Shown here in pieces: positions 55,214 through 63,576 of a DNA stretch of 64,000 nt. The position numbers and the translations under genes are program-made. The notes below the pieces were generated by a model, which saw only the letters and a list, made by a program, of their open reading frames with translations, did not search any database and had not been told where the DNA came from. Origin of the DNA: CAVQEK01 sp964596645 (lineage in GTDB: Bacteria > Bacteroidota > Bacteroidia > Cytophagales > Cyclobacteriaceae); assembly GCA_964596645.1 (NCBI GenBank), contig CAZQVB010000010.1:69811-133810 (forward strand), given 5' to 3'. Positions within the stretch are counted from its first letter, which is position 1. Each line of letters opens with the position of its first letter.

Positions 55214-55798
55214 ATGGAATACTTTGTAGTAAAATATGCTGGCCCGTTTGGGTTTATTAAACCGTGGACCGCTGTGCGGGATAGTGAAACATTTAGTCAA
55301 CAGTTTTTAACACCTTCCATTGTTGAGGGCATTGAGAAGAAGCTGTTTCCGGATTTGCTAAAGACTGAGGGTATAAAAAAAATAAAAGGTCATCGACTTG
55401 CATACGATCAGGTGACTAATCAGCAAGAAGTCATCCAGACACGAGGCTGGAACTCCACTCGAAAGGGAAGAGAATATTTATTTGATCGTCCCAGGGCCAT
55501 TCTTATAAGAGGAGTTTTGCAAAACCCTGTGCTTTATCTGGCTTTTAGTTCAAAGGAAGATGCCGAAGTAGCCCACAAACAACATCTCTGCCTATGCAGG
55601 AATGAAGACATGCTTTATCCTGAGCAGTTGATTGAAAGCGACCAGAAGCAGTTTGAAGAAAATGAAAAGCTTTTCCCAGGATTTGAACTGGTGTTTGAGA
55701 AAGCGGAAAAGTCCTTTTTAGTGGGTTATCACCGGGTGAGCAATGAGCCCATGTACGGTTGGATACGCGTAGTAGGTCAACCTGTAAATGCAGTATAA
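55214..55798 (+). CDS. cas5: Probable Cas5 subunit of the type I-B-like effector
   Basis: About 194 residues from ATG 55214; the 55181 start would overlap the cas6 stop. The N-terminus EYFVVKYAGPFGFIKPWT, then ETFSQQFLTPSIVEGIEKKL, follows the Cas5 pattern of a first RRM strand, a Lys-Pro turn and a TPS helix (compare GDFAHFRKP...FPPRTALLGLIGAI in classic Cas5). The middle PRAILIRGVLQNPVLYLAF resembles a second RRM strand pair. It would bind the 5' tag of the crRNA. No other gene in the operon could be Cas5. It is divergent, so the call rests on weak similarity plus position. Its stop overlaps the cas3 start by one base. Confidence 0.62.
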   Translation: MEYFVVKYAGPFGFIKPWTAVRDSETFSQQFLTPSIVEGIEKKLFPDLLKTEGIKKIKGHRLAYDQVTNQQEVIQTRGWNSTRKGREYLFDRPRAILIRGVLQNPVLYLAFSSKEDAEVAHKQHLCLCRNEDMLYPEQLIESDQKQFEENEKLFPGFELVFEKAEKSFLVGYHRVSNEPMYGWIRVVGQPVNAV

Positions 55799-57945
55799 TG
55801 GAAAAACTCCTTGCCAAATCCGGTCCTGAGCGGACAAGCCTCAAAGATCACCTGCTTCATGTTAGCTACGCAGTAGAAGCTTTTGCCAGATACCTGGAAA
55901 TGGATGAGGACCTGGCCTACAAAGGGGCTGTACTTCATGACATTGGAAAAGCACACCCTGAATTCCAGAAAAGATTGCAGCCCGGCTACAGAAATTCTAA
56001 GGTCTTCCGTCACGAGATTGCTTCTCTTCTCTTTCTCTCAGCTTTTCCGGAAAATGACTATCCAGCGTTGATTGAAATGGTGGCTGGTCACCATAAGTCC
56101 GTAAAGAGAGATGCTGGTGACAAGGGGTTACTCGATTTGGAAGAAGGATACGACTATGAAGCTTTTCATATCGGGGAATGGGACAAATGGAGTCCAGCGG
56201 CATTTGACGTGTTAAATGAATTGGGTATTGATTGTATTTCTTTCTCAGAAGAACAGGCCAGGAAAAACCTCCAGTTTGCTGTGGAATATTGCGAACATAC
56301 AATCAAACAGCGGGGGTACAGTGAATGGCGAGGGTTGCTCATGGGAGGTGATCACTATGCCTCAGCATTGATCAATGATACGGAAAGACATCTTTCTAGA
56401 GCCTTTAAGGTTGCAGATTTGTCATTTTATAGCAGAACACATAAACTGTTTCCACTTTCATATAAGGATACAAATTCTGAGAAAACACACACTATTGTAG
56501 TGGCAAGTACCGGTGCGGGCAAAACAGATTTTCTATTTAAAAGAACAAAAGGAAGAATATTTTACACGCTTCCATTTCAGGCCTCCATTAATGCGATGTA
56601 TAAGCGTGTGACCAATGATTTAAAACCTCATAACCCTGAGTTGGACATTCGCGTGTTGCACTCTGCATCGATGGTGGTGAAGCGCAAAGGAGCCGAGGAG
56701 GAAACTGCTTTGCAATCTCTTTTTGGATCATCTGTTAAAATTCTTACTCCACATCAATTAGCATCTATTGCTTTTGGGATGAAAGGTTATGAAGCCTTGT
56801 TGCTAGACCTTAAAGGGTGCGATATTATTCTGGATGAGATCCATACTTACACCGGAGCTTCTCAAGCTATAGTGCTTAAGCTGGTACAAATCCTCCATCA
56901 ACTGGGTTGCCGCATTCATATTGGCACGGCGACAATGCCAACCGCTTTGTACGCTAAAATACTGAAAATCTTGGGTGATGATGTGGTTGAAGTCAAATTG
57001 AATGATGTCGAAATGGATCAATTTAACCGGCATACCATTCATAAAATCAATGCCTTTGAAGATTCGATTCCTGTAGTAAAGCGAGGTGTTGATAACGGAG
57101 AAAAGATATTGGTTGTTTATAACCGGGTGGCAAGAGCTCAGGAAGCCTATGATGACCTAAAAGACATCTTCCCGGGAATACCAATTATGCTTTTACATAG
57201 CCGATTTAAACGAGGTGACCGAAATGAAATAGAAAGGCAATTGATGGGTAATGATGAGGATGGTAATCCAACCGGTCAATTTAATACATCACAGGAAGCA
57301 TGCATTGTGGTATCCACACAAATTGTAGAAGTAAGCCTGGACATCAGCTTTGATTTGATGATCACTGAAAGTGCTCCTATCGACTCATTGATCCAGCGTT
57401 TTGGCAGGGTCAACAGGAAAAGAACTGTGGATACTATTGGCAAAACCAAACCTGTTTATGTGCTAGCTCCACCAGAAAGTAAAACGGATGCTTTGCCGTA
57501 TGATTTGGAAGTTTTAAATAGATCATTTGAGGTTCTGCCTGATGGTGATATTTTGAGGGAAAGAGACTTACAAGAAAAAATTGATTATGTGTTTCCTGAA
57601 ATCAATTTTTTGAATATTGAAGAACATGCCATTTTCAAGCAAGATGGTAGGATTAAAATTGACAAGCTAACGCATCACGGTAAGTCCATTCTTTTTGAAT
57701 TGCTGGATATAGATTCCGTCTCCTGCATTTGTGAAAGCGATGTTGACGAATATGAAAACTCCTACTTTGAAAAAAGGCTGGAGATGGAAATTCCGGTTCG
57801 CTATTTCAATGTCCGTGCTATGAACCAGGTGCAATGTGGCAATAAGCCTTTTATAATTCCCGACAAGGCATACGCTCAGGAATCTGGCCTGGACGTTCGA
57901 AAGATCAGTGAAAACAACTTTGACGTAAACCTCCAAATGCTATGA
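55798..57945 (+). CDS. cas3: CRISPR nuclease-helicase Cas3 (HD + DEAH-type)
   Basis: 715 residues with the HD nuclease first and the SF2 helicase second. HD motifs: SLKDHLLHV (H18/H21), LHDIGKAHPEF (H47-D48), and HEIASLLFLSAF / AGHHKS. Helicase motifs: Walker A STGAGKTDF (K242), Walker B DEIH (D346), TATMPT and QRFGRVNRKR (from Q533). It is recruited by the Cascade complex to unwind and degrade target DNA. It overlaps both neighbours (1 bp with cas5, 4 bp with cas8). In the usual type I-B order cas3 follows cas7-cas5; here it lies before cas8-cas7. Confidence 0.95.
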   Translation: MEKLLAKSGPERTSLKDHLLHVSYAVEAFARYLEMDEDLAYKGAVLHDIGKAHPEFQKRLQPGYRNSKVFRHEIASLLFLSAFPENDYPALIEMVAGHHKSVKRDAGDKGLLDLEEGYDYEAFHIGEWDKWSPAAFDVLNELGIDCISFSEEQARKNLQFAVEYCEHTIKQRGYSEWRGLLMGGDHYASALINDTERHLSRAFKVADLSFYSRTHKLFPLSYKDTNSEKTHTIVVASTGAGKTDFLFKRTKGRIFYTLPFQASINAMYKRVTNDLKPHNPELDIRVLHSASMVVKRKGAEEETALQSLFGSSVKILTPHQLASIAFGMKGYEALLLDLKGCDIILDEIHTYTGASQAIVLKLVQILHQLGCRIHIGTATMPTALYAKILKILGDDVVEVKLNDVEMDQFNRHTIHKINAFEDSIPVVKRGVDNGEKILVVYNRVARAQEAYDDLKDIFPGIPIMLLHSRFKRGDRNEIERQLMGNDEDGNPTGQFNTSQEACIVVSTQIVEVSLDISFDLMITESAPIDSLIQRFGRVNRKRTVDTIGKTKPVYVLAPPESKTDALPYDLEVLNRSFEVLPDGDILRERDLQEKIDYVFPEINFLNIEEHAIFKQDGRIKIDKLTHHGKSILFELLDIDSVSCICESDVDEYENSYFEKRLEMEIPVRYFNVRAMNQVQCGNKPFIIPDKAYAQESGLDVRKISENNFDVNLQML

Positions 57946-59255
57946 TTACATCAGTCATCGGAAGAACCTTTCTCAATGCTTACAATACCAAATTTGGCAA
58001 AGACCTTTCACCCAAAGCATTTTTTGAAGAGGAATATTGGGAGTTGTTTTATAATGCCCCAAAGTATATGCAATGGGTGACCAACTCTCCATTTGTACAG
58101 ATGAAGAAAGGACAGAAACCTCATTTATTAAATGAAGGAGAGCGTACCGAAAAGCTGGAGGATTTGGTAGAAAAGGCAATGAATGATAAACCGGATGCCA
58201 GTTTTGCCTTGGGGTTTCCGGCATCTGAGGCCAAGGAATACGCCAGCACTTCTGGTTTGGTAAGCGATGTGCAGATACCCGTAGATGAAGATGAAGTTTA
58301 CCTCTCCTGGATTGGAAGTGGCTTGGGTATAGGGGTCGCTGGAGGATTTACCATACTCTATGATGACCCTAGGATAACCCTAAAAACCTATGAAGGCTGG
58401 AAGGTGTATCGGCAATACCTGAATGACCCTTCCCTGGAAAAGCTTCGGGGAAACCAGATCAACAGTTGGAACGGGCAATGGCTTGCTTATTCTATAGGGA
58501 AGGAGTTTAGAGAGGATTTTGATTTCGCTGATCTAACGGATCAGGGTATTTTCAAAGTGGATACATCTTTGGCAGAAGTGGTCACGGTGAATTGGTCTCA
58601 GCTTTTCTTTAGTTTGTCATTACAGTTCCCCAAAGCCGAAATGATGGGTTATGTTTATGGATTTGGGCAAACCAATAAAACCATCGGGTTTATCCCTTTT
58701 CAACTTAAATCCGGAAGTAAGCTTAAAGATGTTTATCGGCAATTATTTGGGGGAAGTTATTCCAATCCTAAAGAATTTGAATCTCTTTTTGGTATGCATA
58801 TCAAAAGAGCTTGTGAATTAGGAACGATTGGTCTACAAGCACTTCGTCCAGATAGTTTAAAAAAGTACATGCAGGATGGCAAAAATTTATCCTTTAAAAG
58901 CGAAGAAGAAACAATTAATTATCAAGCATATAAAATCTGGTTAGTCGCTATGTTAACACGCAACAAAGAAGAAATCGTAGACTATACTCCAAAATTGGCT
59001 GAGGTCATATTGCGGTATAGAAACACTGGAAAAGGAATGTCTCGAATCACCCTCGTGGAAAAGGAGATGTTCACATCAAAATCCAAAAAGGGATTTATAG
59101 AGTCATTGACTCAAATGATTACTGACCTAGACGATCAGGACTTGGATACCCTAAAAAGTCTAAAGGACGAAGTACACCTTATGACTAATGAAGAATTTGG
59201 GTATTTCCTTACGCTTTTGAAATTTGATTACGCATTTCAGCAAAAGAAATCTTAA
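57942..59255 (+). CDS. cas8b: Cas8-family large subunit of the type I-B-like effector
   Basis: 437 residues; short for Cas8b and without visible zinc-finger cysteines. Assignment rests on position between cas3 and cas7, length and lack of other candidates. Visible parts: an N-terminal NSPFVQMKKGQKPHLL, a central SWIGSGLGIGVAGGFTILY, and a mostly helical C-terminal ~130 residues (IWLVAMLTRNKEEIVDYTP, FIESLTQMITDLDDQDLDTL) similar to the small-subunit (Cas11) part fused to Cas8 in types I-B/I-C/I-D. The start is coupled to the cas3 stop (ATGA). Confidence 0.7.
   Translation: MITSVIGRTFLNAYNTKFGKDLSPKAFFEEEYWELFYNAPKYMQWVTNSPFVQMKKGQKPHLLNEGERTEKLEDLVEKAMNDKPDASFALGFPASEAKEYASTSGLVSDVQIPVDEDEVYLSWIGSGLGIGVAGGFTILYDDPRITLKTYEGWKVYRQYLNDPSLEKLRGNQINSWNGQWLAYSIGKEFREDFDFADLTDQGIFKVDTSLAEVVTVNWSQLFFSLSLQFPKAEMMGYVYGFGQTNKTIGFIPFQLKSGSKLKDVYRQLFGGSYSNPKEFESLFGMHIKRACELGTIGLQALRPDSLKKYMQDGKNLSFKSEEETINYQAYKIWLVAMLTRNKEEIVDYTPKLAEVILRYRNTGKGMSRITLVEKEMFTSKSKKGFIESLTQMITDLDDQDLDTLKSLKDEVHLMTNEEFGYFLTLLKFDYAFQQKKS
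58869..59255 (+). other. Candidate internal start for a Cas11 small subunit within cas8
   Basis: The in-frame ATG at 58869 (Met310) follows an A-rich stretch and would give a 128-residue helical protein. Types I-B, I-C and I-D make Cas11 from inside cas8 in this way. No strong ribosome binding site is visible, as usual for Bacteroidota. Tentative. Confidence 0.3.
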
Positions 59256-59273
59256 ACCAAAAAATATTGAGTT

Positions 59274-60350
59274 ATGAATACTATTTATATCAGAACCTTA
59301 AAAAGAGCTGAACATACTGTTTTCAACGTAGCCATTGGGCAAAAATACTATTATGATGCTCAGTTTAATAGGCGAATTCCTTTTTCAAGTGGTCAACAGG
59401 TGAAAAGATCTATGATCGATTCATTATGTGAAGAAATTGGTCAAACCCCATCGCCTACGACCTTTCTCTTCGAAGTAGATAAGCAGAAAAAGCTGAAGGA
59501 AGGAGAAGTATATGGAACCTGCGACCCGACTTATGCCGATCAGTTATTTGGAGGGTGGATGAAGGCATCAAAAGGAGGCGGTGAAAGAACGCTAAAAAGA
59601 AGAAGTCCCTTATCCATATCGGCCATGAGAGCTTTGCACCCCATGCTGGCCGGAATGGATTCAAACGGAGGGGAAGCTGGTACTTTTGATAGAAGTGAAA
59701 GACCTAATAACGTGGTTGTCGTGCGTGACGAAAAGGGAAATGTATTAAGCGAAGATGAAATTGCTTCTGTACTAAAGGTTGAAGGAAATGCAGACAGGAG
59801 CCTCAGTAGGAAATGGCTCAACCCTGCGGAGCGTGCTACTGGTCTTTTTGTTTTTGATATCGCCATCGATCTTAGAAGATTGTTTTGTGTCAGTCTGAAC
59901 CAATTGGAACCTGAAATGGCAGAAGCTACAATAGAAAAGCTACGATCAGAAGGCTGGGTCGAATCTGAAAATGTATTTGGAAAATGTCTCGTGGCACCAA
60001 AGGCTCTTCGTGAGAAATGGATATCAGGTTTGGCAAAAGCCATTATCAACTGGCGGATTACTTCTAACCAATCACGCACGTTTAGTTTGATGGACACGCT
60101 GGCTATTTCCATCAGTTACAATGCAAATAAAATAGGAGGAAGCATTCGCGCAAAGTTATCGGAAGAGGATTCTAGAAAGGCAGACCCCATCATAGACGAA
60201 AACCTCGATGGAGTAGACACATTTATTACTTTGCAAGCCGGCGGTTATTTGCATACCAAAGGAGAAACTGCCGATGCTCTCGAAGAGGCCGAGCAATTTT
60301 TAATCGATAAAATGGTGGCTTTTGATTATGAAAATCAATTAAACTCTTAA
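59274..60350 (+). CDS. cas7: Cas7 backbone protein (DevR/Cst2-like)
   Basis: 358 residues. Features of the type I-B Cas7 group: N-terminal RAEHTVFNVAIGQKYYYD, INDEX-like RRIPFSSGQQVKRSMIDSL, RRSPLSISAMRALHPML, and FVFDIAIDLRRLFCVSLNQL for the RRM core. Several copies form the spine of the crRNA complex. It follows cas8 by 18 bp. Downstream the operon is interrupted: a REP palindrome starts 7 bp after the stop and the RAYT gene comes next, before cas4. Confidence 0.87.
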   Translation: MNTIYIRTLKRAEHTVFNVAIGQKYYYDAQFNRRIPFSSGQQVKRSMIDSLCEEIGQTPSPTTFLFEVDKQKKLKEGEVYGTCDPTYADQLFGGWMKASKGGGERTLKRRSPLSISAMRALHPMLAGMDSNGGEAGTFDRSERPNNVVVVRDEKGNVLSEDEIASVLKVEGNADRSLSRKWLNPAERATGLFVFDIAIDLRRLFCVSLNQLEPEMAEATIEKLRSEGWVESENVFGKCLVAPKALREKWISGLAKAIINWRITSNQSRTFSLMDTLAISISYNANKIGGSIRAKLSEEDSRKADPIIDENLDGVDTFITLQAGGYLHTKGETADALEEAEQFLIDKMVAFDYENQLNS

Positions 60351-60357
60351 TAAAATC

Positions 60358-60391
60358 AAATCTTCAAGGGATCGAAGGCCCTTGAAGAGTT
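60358..60391. repeat. REP-like palindrome, copy 4, directly upstream of the RAYT gene
   Basis: Imperfect palindrome with outer arms TCTTCAAGGG and CCCTTGAAGA around a 9-bp centre. It ends 13 bp before the RAYT start codon. REPs beside a RAYT are the usual arrangement and are likely the substrates of the encoded transposase. Confidence 0.75.
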
Positions 60392-60404
60392 GCTTATAAA
60401 TAAG

Positions 60405-61038
60405 ATGCCAAACCTCCACCCGCCATTTCTCCCCGACTGTACTTTCCATGTGTATAATCACGCCAATGGCGAAGAGGATATTTTTCGTGAAGACGACAAC
60501 TACCGGTACTTCCTGGAGAAGTATCAAAAATACATCGTCCCGGTGGCCGCTACGCAGGCCTACTGTCTGATGAAGAACCACTTCCATCTGATGGTTCGGG
60601 TGAAGGATGTGGAGTTTTTTTGGGGTCATCAACCCTTCAAGGCTTCGAAACCCAGGGTTCGAAACCCTTGAAGGGTTTGGATTTAGAAGGATTGCGACCT
60701 ATGTAAGCTATCAGTTTTCCCATCTTTTCAACAGTTATACCCAGGCCTACAACAAAAGGTACAATCGCCGGGGAAGTCTTTTTGTCCCAAGGGTCAAGCG
60801 GAAGCAAATCACCGATGAAGCCTACTTTACCAATGCCATCGCTTATATTCATCGCAACCCTATAAATCATTGCTTTGCTGATGCGCTGGAAGATTGGACA
60901 CAGTCATCGTATGGGGGGATTGTCAGAGGCGATGATGCCATCGTGCCGGTTGATGAGGTCTTGGAATGGTTTGGCGGCAAGGACCAATTTGTTGCGGCAC
61001 ACCTAAGGCCGTCAAAGTTTAAATCTGTTTTTGATTGA
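60405..61038 (+). pseudogene. REP-associated tyrosine transposase (RAYT, IS200/IS605-like HUH) with a frameshift at a T7 run
   Basis: ATG 60405 begins MPNLHPPFLPDCTFHVYNHA, the RAYT start (HVYNHA...EDIF), with the HUH motif NHFHLMVRV (H59, H61). After 72 residues the frame meets TTTTTTT (60615-60621). The rest of the protein (SYQFSHLFNSYTQAYNKRYN with the catalytic Tyr region, then GSLFVPRVKRKQITDEAYF, NAIAYIHRNPINH) continues in the +1 frame to 61038. Removing one T joins the halves into one ~210-residue protein, normal for the family, so this is either a recent mutation, a sequencing error, or programmed slippage. A REP lies inside the reading frame at 60631. The gene interrupts the cas operon between cas7 and cas4. 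Confidence 0.85.
60631..60677. repeat. REP-like palindrome, copy 5, inside the RAYT reading frame
   Basis: 47-bp imperfect palindrome with outer arms AACCCTTCAAGG and CCTTGAAGGGTT and inner half-sites around CCCAGGG. In the +1 RAYT frame it encodes INPSRLRNPGFETLEGF, between the HUH half and the Tyr half. It is longer than the 33-bp copies elsewhere. Confidence 0.75.
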
Positions 61039-61141
61039 TGTAGATGTACAATTTGCCTCTATCCGATTGGTATAATCCTCATGGTGTACATGATTTATAT
61101 TGGGCCATGCAGATCATTCCAAACCCAACCAACTGCTACCA

Positions 61142-61642
61142 ATGGTCACAACAGCCACGCACATCAACTACCTTCAGCTCTGCAAAAGAAAGCTCTGGCT
61201 TTTTCACCACGGCATCCGCATGGAGCACACCTCCGACCAGGTATATGAGGGAAAGCTTACCGGCGAGCTCAGCTATGCAGACCGGGCTGCCAAGTACACC
61301 GAACTGGTGCTGCCGGGCGGCAAGATCGACTACTTCGATGCCAAAAATGCTGTGGTGCACGAAGTGAAGCACTCCAACAAAGTGGAAGATGCGCACATAG
61401 CCCAGGTAAAATATTATCTGTATCTGCTGGTGCAGGCAGGGGTGGAAAATCCTTCGGGTGTGATTGAGTACCCAAGGTTGAGAGTAAGGGAAAATGTGCT
61501 GTGGGAAACAGGCGATGCGGAAAAAGTAGCAGGCTGGATAAAGCAAGTAGAGCAATTGACAGGCCAGGCGCAGCCGCCCGAGGTCATCAACAGCCGGATA
61601 TGCAAATCGTGCAGCTACTACGATTTTTGCTATTGCGATTAA
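61142..61642 (+). CDS. cas4: CRISPR adaptation nuclease Cas4
   Basis: 166 residues from ATG 61142; 61100 would add unrelated residues. RecB-type nuclease motifs: LPGGKIDYFD (Asp), VVHEVKHSNKVEDAHIAQVK (ExK and QxxxY). The iron-sulfur cysteines are C14 (YLQLCKRKLW) and the C-terminal CKSCSYYDFCYC (C154, C157, C163, C165). It trims and orients new spacers with Cas1-Cas2. In this operon it is separated from cas7 by a RAYT transposase and from cas1 by a toxin-antitoxin pair, an unusual splitting of the adaptation genes. Confidence 0.92.
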   Translation: MVTTATHINYLQLCKRKLWLFHHGIRMEHTSDQVYEGKLTGELSYADRAAKYTELVLPGGKIDYFDAKNAVVHEVKHSNKVEDAHIAQVKYYLYLLVQAGVENPSGVIEYPRLRVRENVLWETGDAEKVAGWIKQVEQLTGQAQPPEVINSRICKSCSYYDFCYCD

Positions 61643-61688
61643 GCTTTTGTTAGCTAACTTAGCTAAGCATATTTCGTTTTTTCTGTTT

Positions 61689-61925
61689 ATGGAACAGTAC
61701 AACATACATTCGGCCAAAACTCACCTCTCCAAGCTTTTGGAAAAGGTAGCGCGCGGCGAGGAGGTGATCATTTCGAAGGGCAATAAACCCGTGGCGATCC
61801 TCAAAAAATATGAGGCTCCGAAAAAGGAACGGAAAGGAGGGCAGTGGAAAGGTAAAGTATGGGTGGCGGATGATTTTGATGACTTCGGCGAGGACTTGCA
61901 GGAAATGTTTGGGATGAAGGAATGA
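61689..61925 (+). CDS. Phd/YefM-family antitoxin
   Basis: 78 residues from ATG 61689; the upstream ATG at 61647 is too close to cas4 and not needed. The Phd/YefM fold is clear in EQYNIHSAKTHLSKLLEKVA, RGEEVIISKGNKPVAILKK. The C-terminal tail (WVADDFDDFGEDLQEMFG) is acidic and should bind and block the toxin. Its stop overlaps the toxin start (ATGA). It lies 46 bp after cas4 in the same orientation, so it is probably transcribed with the cas genes. Such antitoxins usually repress their own promoter. Confidence 0.9.
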   Translation: MEQYNIHSAKTHLSKLLEKVARGEEVIISKGNKPVAILKKYEAPKKERKGGQWKGKVWVADDFDDFGEDLQEMFGMKE

Positions 61926-62299
61926 AGTATTTATTGGATACTCACGTCCTGATCTGGTGGTTGGAAAATCAACAGAAGCTTTCTACAACGGCACGAAAGA
62001 TTATTGGTATTCATAATCATGAGATAATGGTAAGTTCAGCCTCGCTATGGGAAATGGCCATAAAGAGTGGGCTTGGTAAACTAAGAACTCCCCCAGATGC
62101 AATCGAAAGAATAAGGGATGAAAACTTTACTCTTATAGACATCAAACCGATCCATGCCATGAAAGTCCTTGAGTTGCCCTCGATTCATCAAGATCCTTTC
62201 GATCGCATGCTGATAGCCCAGGCCCTGGTAGAAGGTGCTACACTTGTGACCAGGGATAAACGCATCGTAAAATATCCGGTAGACTGCATTATGGCCTGA
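61922..62299 (+). CDS. PIN-domain toxin (VapC-like)
   Basis: 125 residues. PIN residues: D6 in LLDTHVLIWWL, E44 in SASLWEMAIKSG, D94 in DPFDRMLIAQA and D112 in LVTRDKRI, the complete acidic set, so the RNase is likely active. The DTHxLIWWL start is typical of toxins paired with Phd-type antitoxins. It is 9 bp upstream of cas1, so translation of cas1 may be coupled to it. Loss of the adaptation genes by deletion would remove the antitoxin and could be penalised. Confidence 0.9.
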   Translation: MKYLLDTHVLIWWLENQQKLSTTARKIIGIHNHEIMVSSASLWEMAIKSGLGKLRTPPDAIERIRDENFTLIDIKPIHAMKVLELPSIHQDPFDRMLIAQALVEGATLVTRDKRIVKYPVDCIMA

Positions 62300-62308
62300 A
62301 AGAAACGG

Positions 62309-63313
62309 ATGAAAAAATCGTACTACTTCTTCAACCCGGGCCGGCTTAGCCGCAAAGACAACACCCTTAAGTTTCTACCCTTAGATGAAAATGGCCGGGA
62401 AGGAAGCCCTAAATTTTTACCGGTAGAAGGGGTGTCAAACCTTTTTGTGTTTGGCAGTCTCGATGCCAACAGCGCGCTGTACAATTTTATGGGCAAGCAG
62501 GGGATAAGCGTACATTTTTTCGATTATTACGAGCACTATACCGGCTCATTTTTCCCAAAAGAATACCTGCAGGCCGGGCGCATGCTGGTAGCCCAGACCG
62601 ATCACTACATGCAAAAAGATAAGCGCATGGCGCTCGCCCGGAAGTTTGTAGATGGCGCAGCCTTTAACATGCTTAAAAACCTGCGGTATTATCAAAACCG
62701 GGAAAAAGAGCTTGCACAGCAGATCAGCCGTATTGAGGAGTTTACCGAATCGATACCGCACTGCCATCAGGTGCATGAGTTGATGGGTGTCGAGGGAAAC
62801 ATCCGCCAAACTTATTACGATAGTTTCGATACCATAATGGCCGATTTTGAGTGGGTAAGCCGGAGCCGCCAGCCACCAATAAATGAACTGAATGCCCTGG
62901 TATCGTTTGGCAACATGATGTGCTATACCCTCTGCCTCGACCAGCTCTACCACACCCAGCTAAACCCGACCATCAGCTACCTGCACGAGCCTGGCGAGCG
63001 CCGGTTTTCTCTTGCGCTGGACCTGGCCGAAATATTCAAGCCGCTGTTGGTCGACCGCACCATATTCCGGGTCATCAACAAACGAGAGGTGCAGAAATCC
63101 GATTTTGACATGCAAACCAATTACGTTACTCTGAAAGAAGCCGGCAGAAAAGCCTTCGTGAAAGCCTGGGAAGAGCGCTTGTGCGACACCATAAAACACC
63201 GCGCCTTGAAGCGCTCTGTCAGTTATAAGCACCTGGTAAAGCTAGAATGCTACAAGCTGAGCAAGCACATACTGGGCATGGAAGAGTACAAGCCCTTTAA
63301 AGCCTGGTGGTGA
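62309..63313 (+). CDS. cas1: CRISPR integrase Cas1
   Basis: 334 residues. N-terminal beta-sandwich with KKSYYFFNPGRLSRKDNTLK and NLFVFGSLDANSALYNFMG; catalytic domain with E162 in VEGNIRQTYY, H226 in SYLHEPGERRFS and E241 in DLAEIFKPLLVDR. This is the I-B type Cas1 length and ending. Its stop overlaps the cas2 start (TGATG). With Cas2 it inserts spacers at the leader end of the array ~490 bp downstream. Confidence 0.95.
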   Translation: MKKSYYFFNPGRLSRKDNTLKFLPLDENGREGSPKFLPVEGVSNLFVFGSLDANSALYNFMGKQGISVHFFDYYEHYTGSFFPKEYLQAGRMLVAQTDHYMQKDKRMALARKFVDGAAFNMLKNLRYYQNREKELAQQISRIEEFTESIPHCHQVHELMGVEGNIRQTYYDSFDTIMADFEWVSRSRQPPINELNALVSFGNMMCYTLCLDQLYHTQLNPTISYLHEPGERRFSLALDLAEIFKPLLVDRTIFRVINKREVQKSDFDMQTNYVTLKEAGRKAFVKAWEERLCDTIKHRALKRSVSYKHLVKLECYKLSKHILGMEEYKPFKAWW

Positions 63314-63576
63314 TGTACGTGATTTTGGTATATGATATTGGTGAAAAGCGGGTAGGCAAAATGCTCAAACTTTGTAGGGTGTACCTCAACTGGATACAAA
63401 ATTCGGTGTTCGAAGGCGAGATTACCGATGTGAAACTTCGTGAGCTCAAGGCCAGGGCAAAAGAGATCATGCATAAAAATGAAGACAGCCTCATAATATT
63501 TAAGAGCCGCGAGGAGCGCTGGCTTGATAAAGAAGTAATCGGTCAGGAAAAAAACACATTAGACAATTTCCTGTGA
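63313..63576 (+). CDS. cas2: CRISPR integrase subunit Cas2
   Basis: 87 residues from ATG 63313. The ferredoxin fold shows in MYVILVYDIGEKRVGKMLKL and LNWIQNSVFEGEIT, with IIFKSREERWLDKEVIG at the C-terminal strand. The GTG at 63307 is in frame but inside cas1. It bridges two Cas1 dimers. It is the last protein-coding gene before the leader. Confidence 0.95.
   Translation: MYVILVYDIGEKRVGKMLKLCRVYLNWIQNSVFEGEITDVKLRELKARAKEIMHKNEDSLIIFKSREERWLDKEVIGQEKNTLDNFL

Noticed and set aside
61044..61367. 107-codon frame overlapping the cas4 start
   Set aside because: It is out of frame with cas4 and has no recognisable features; the 61142 frame carries all Cas4 motifs.
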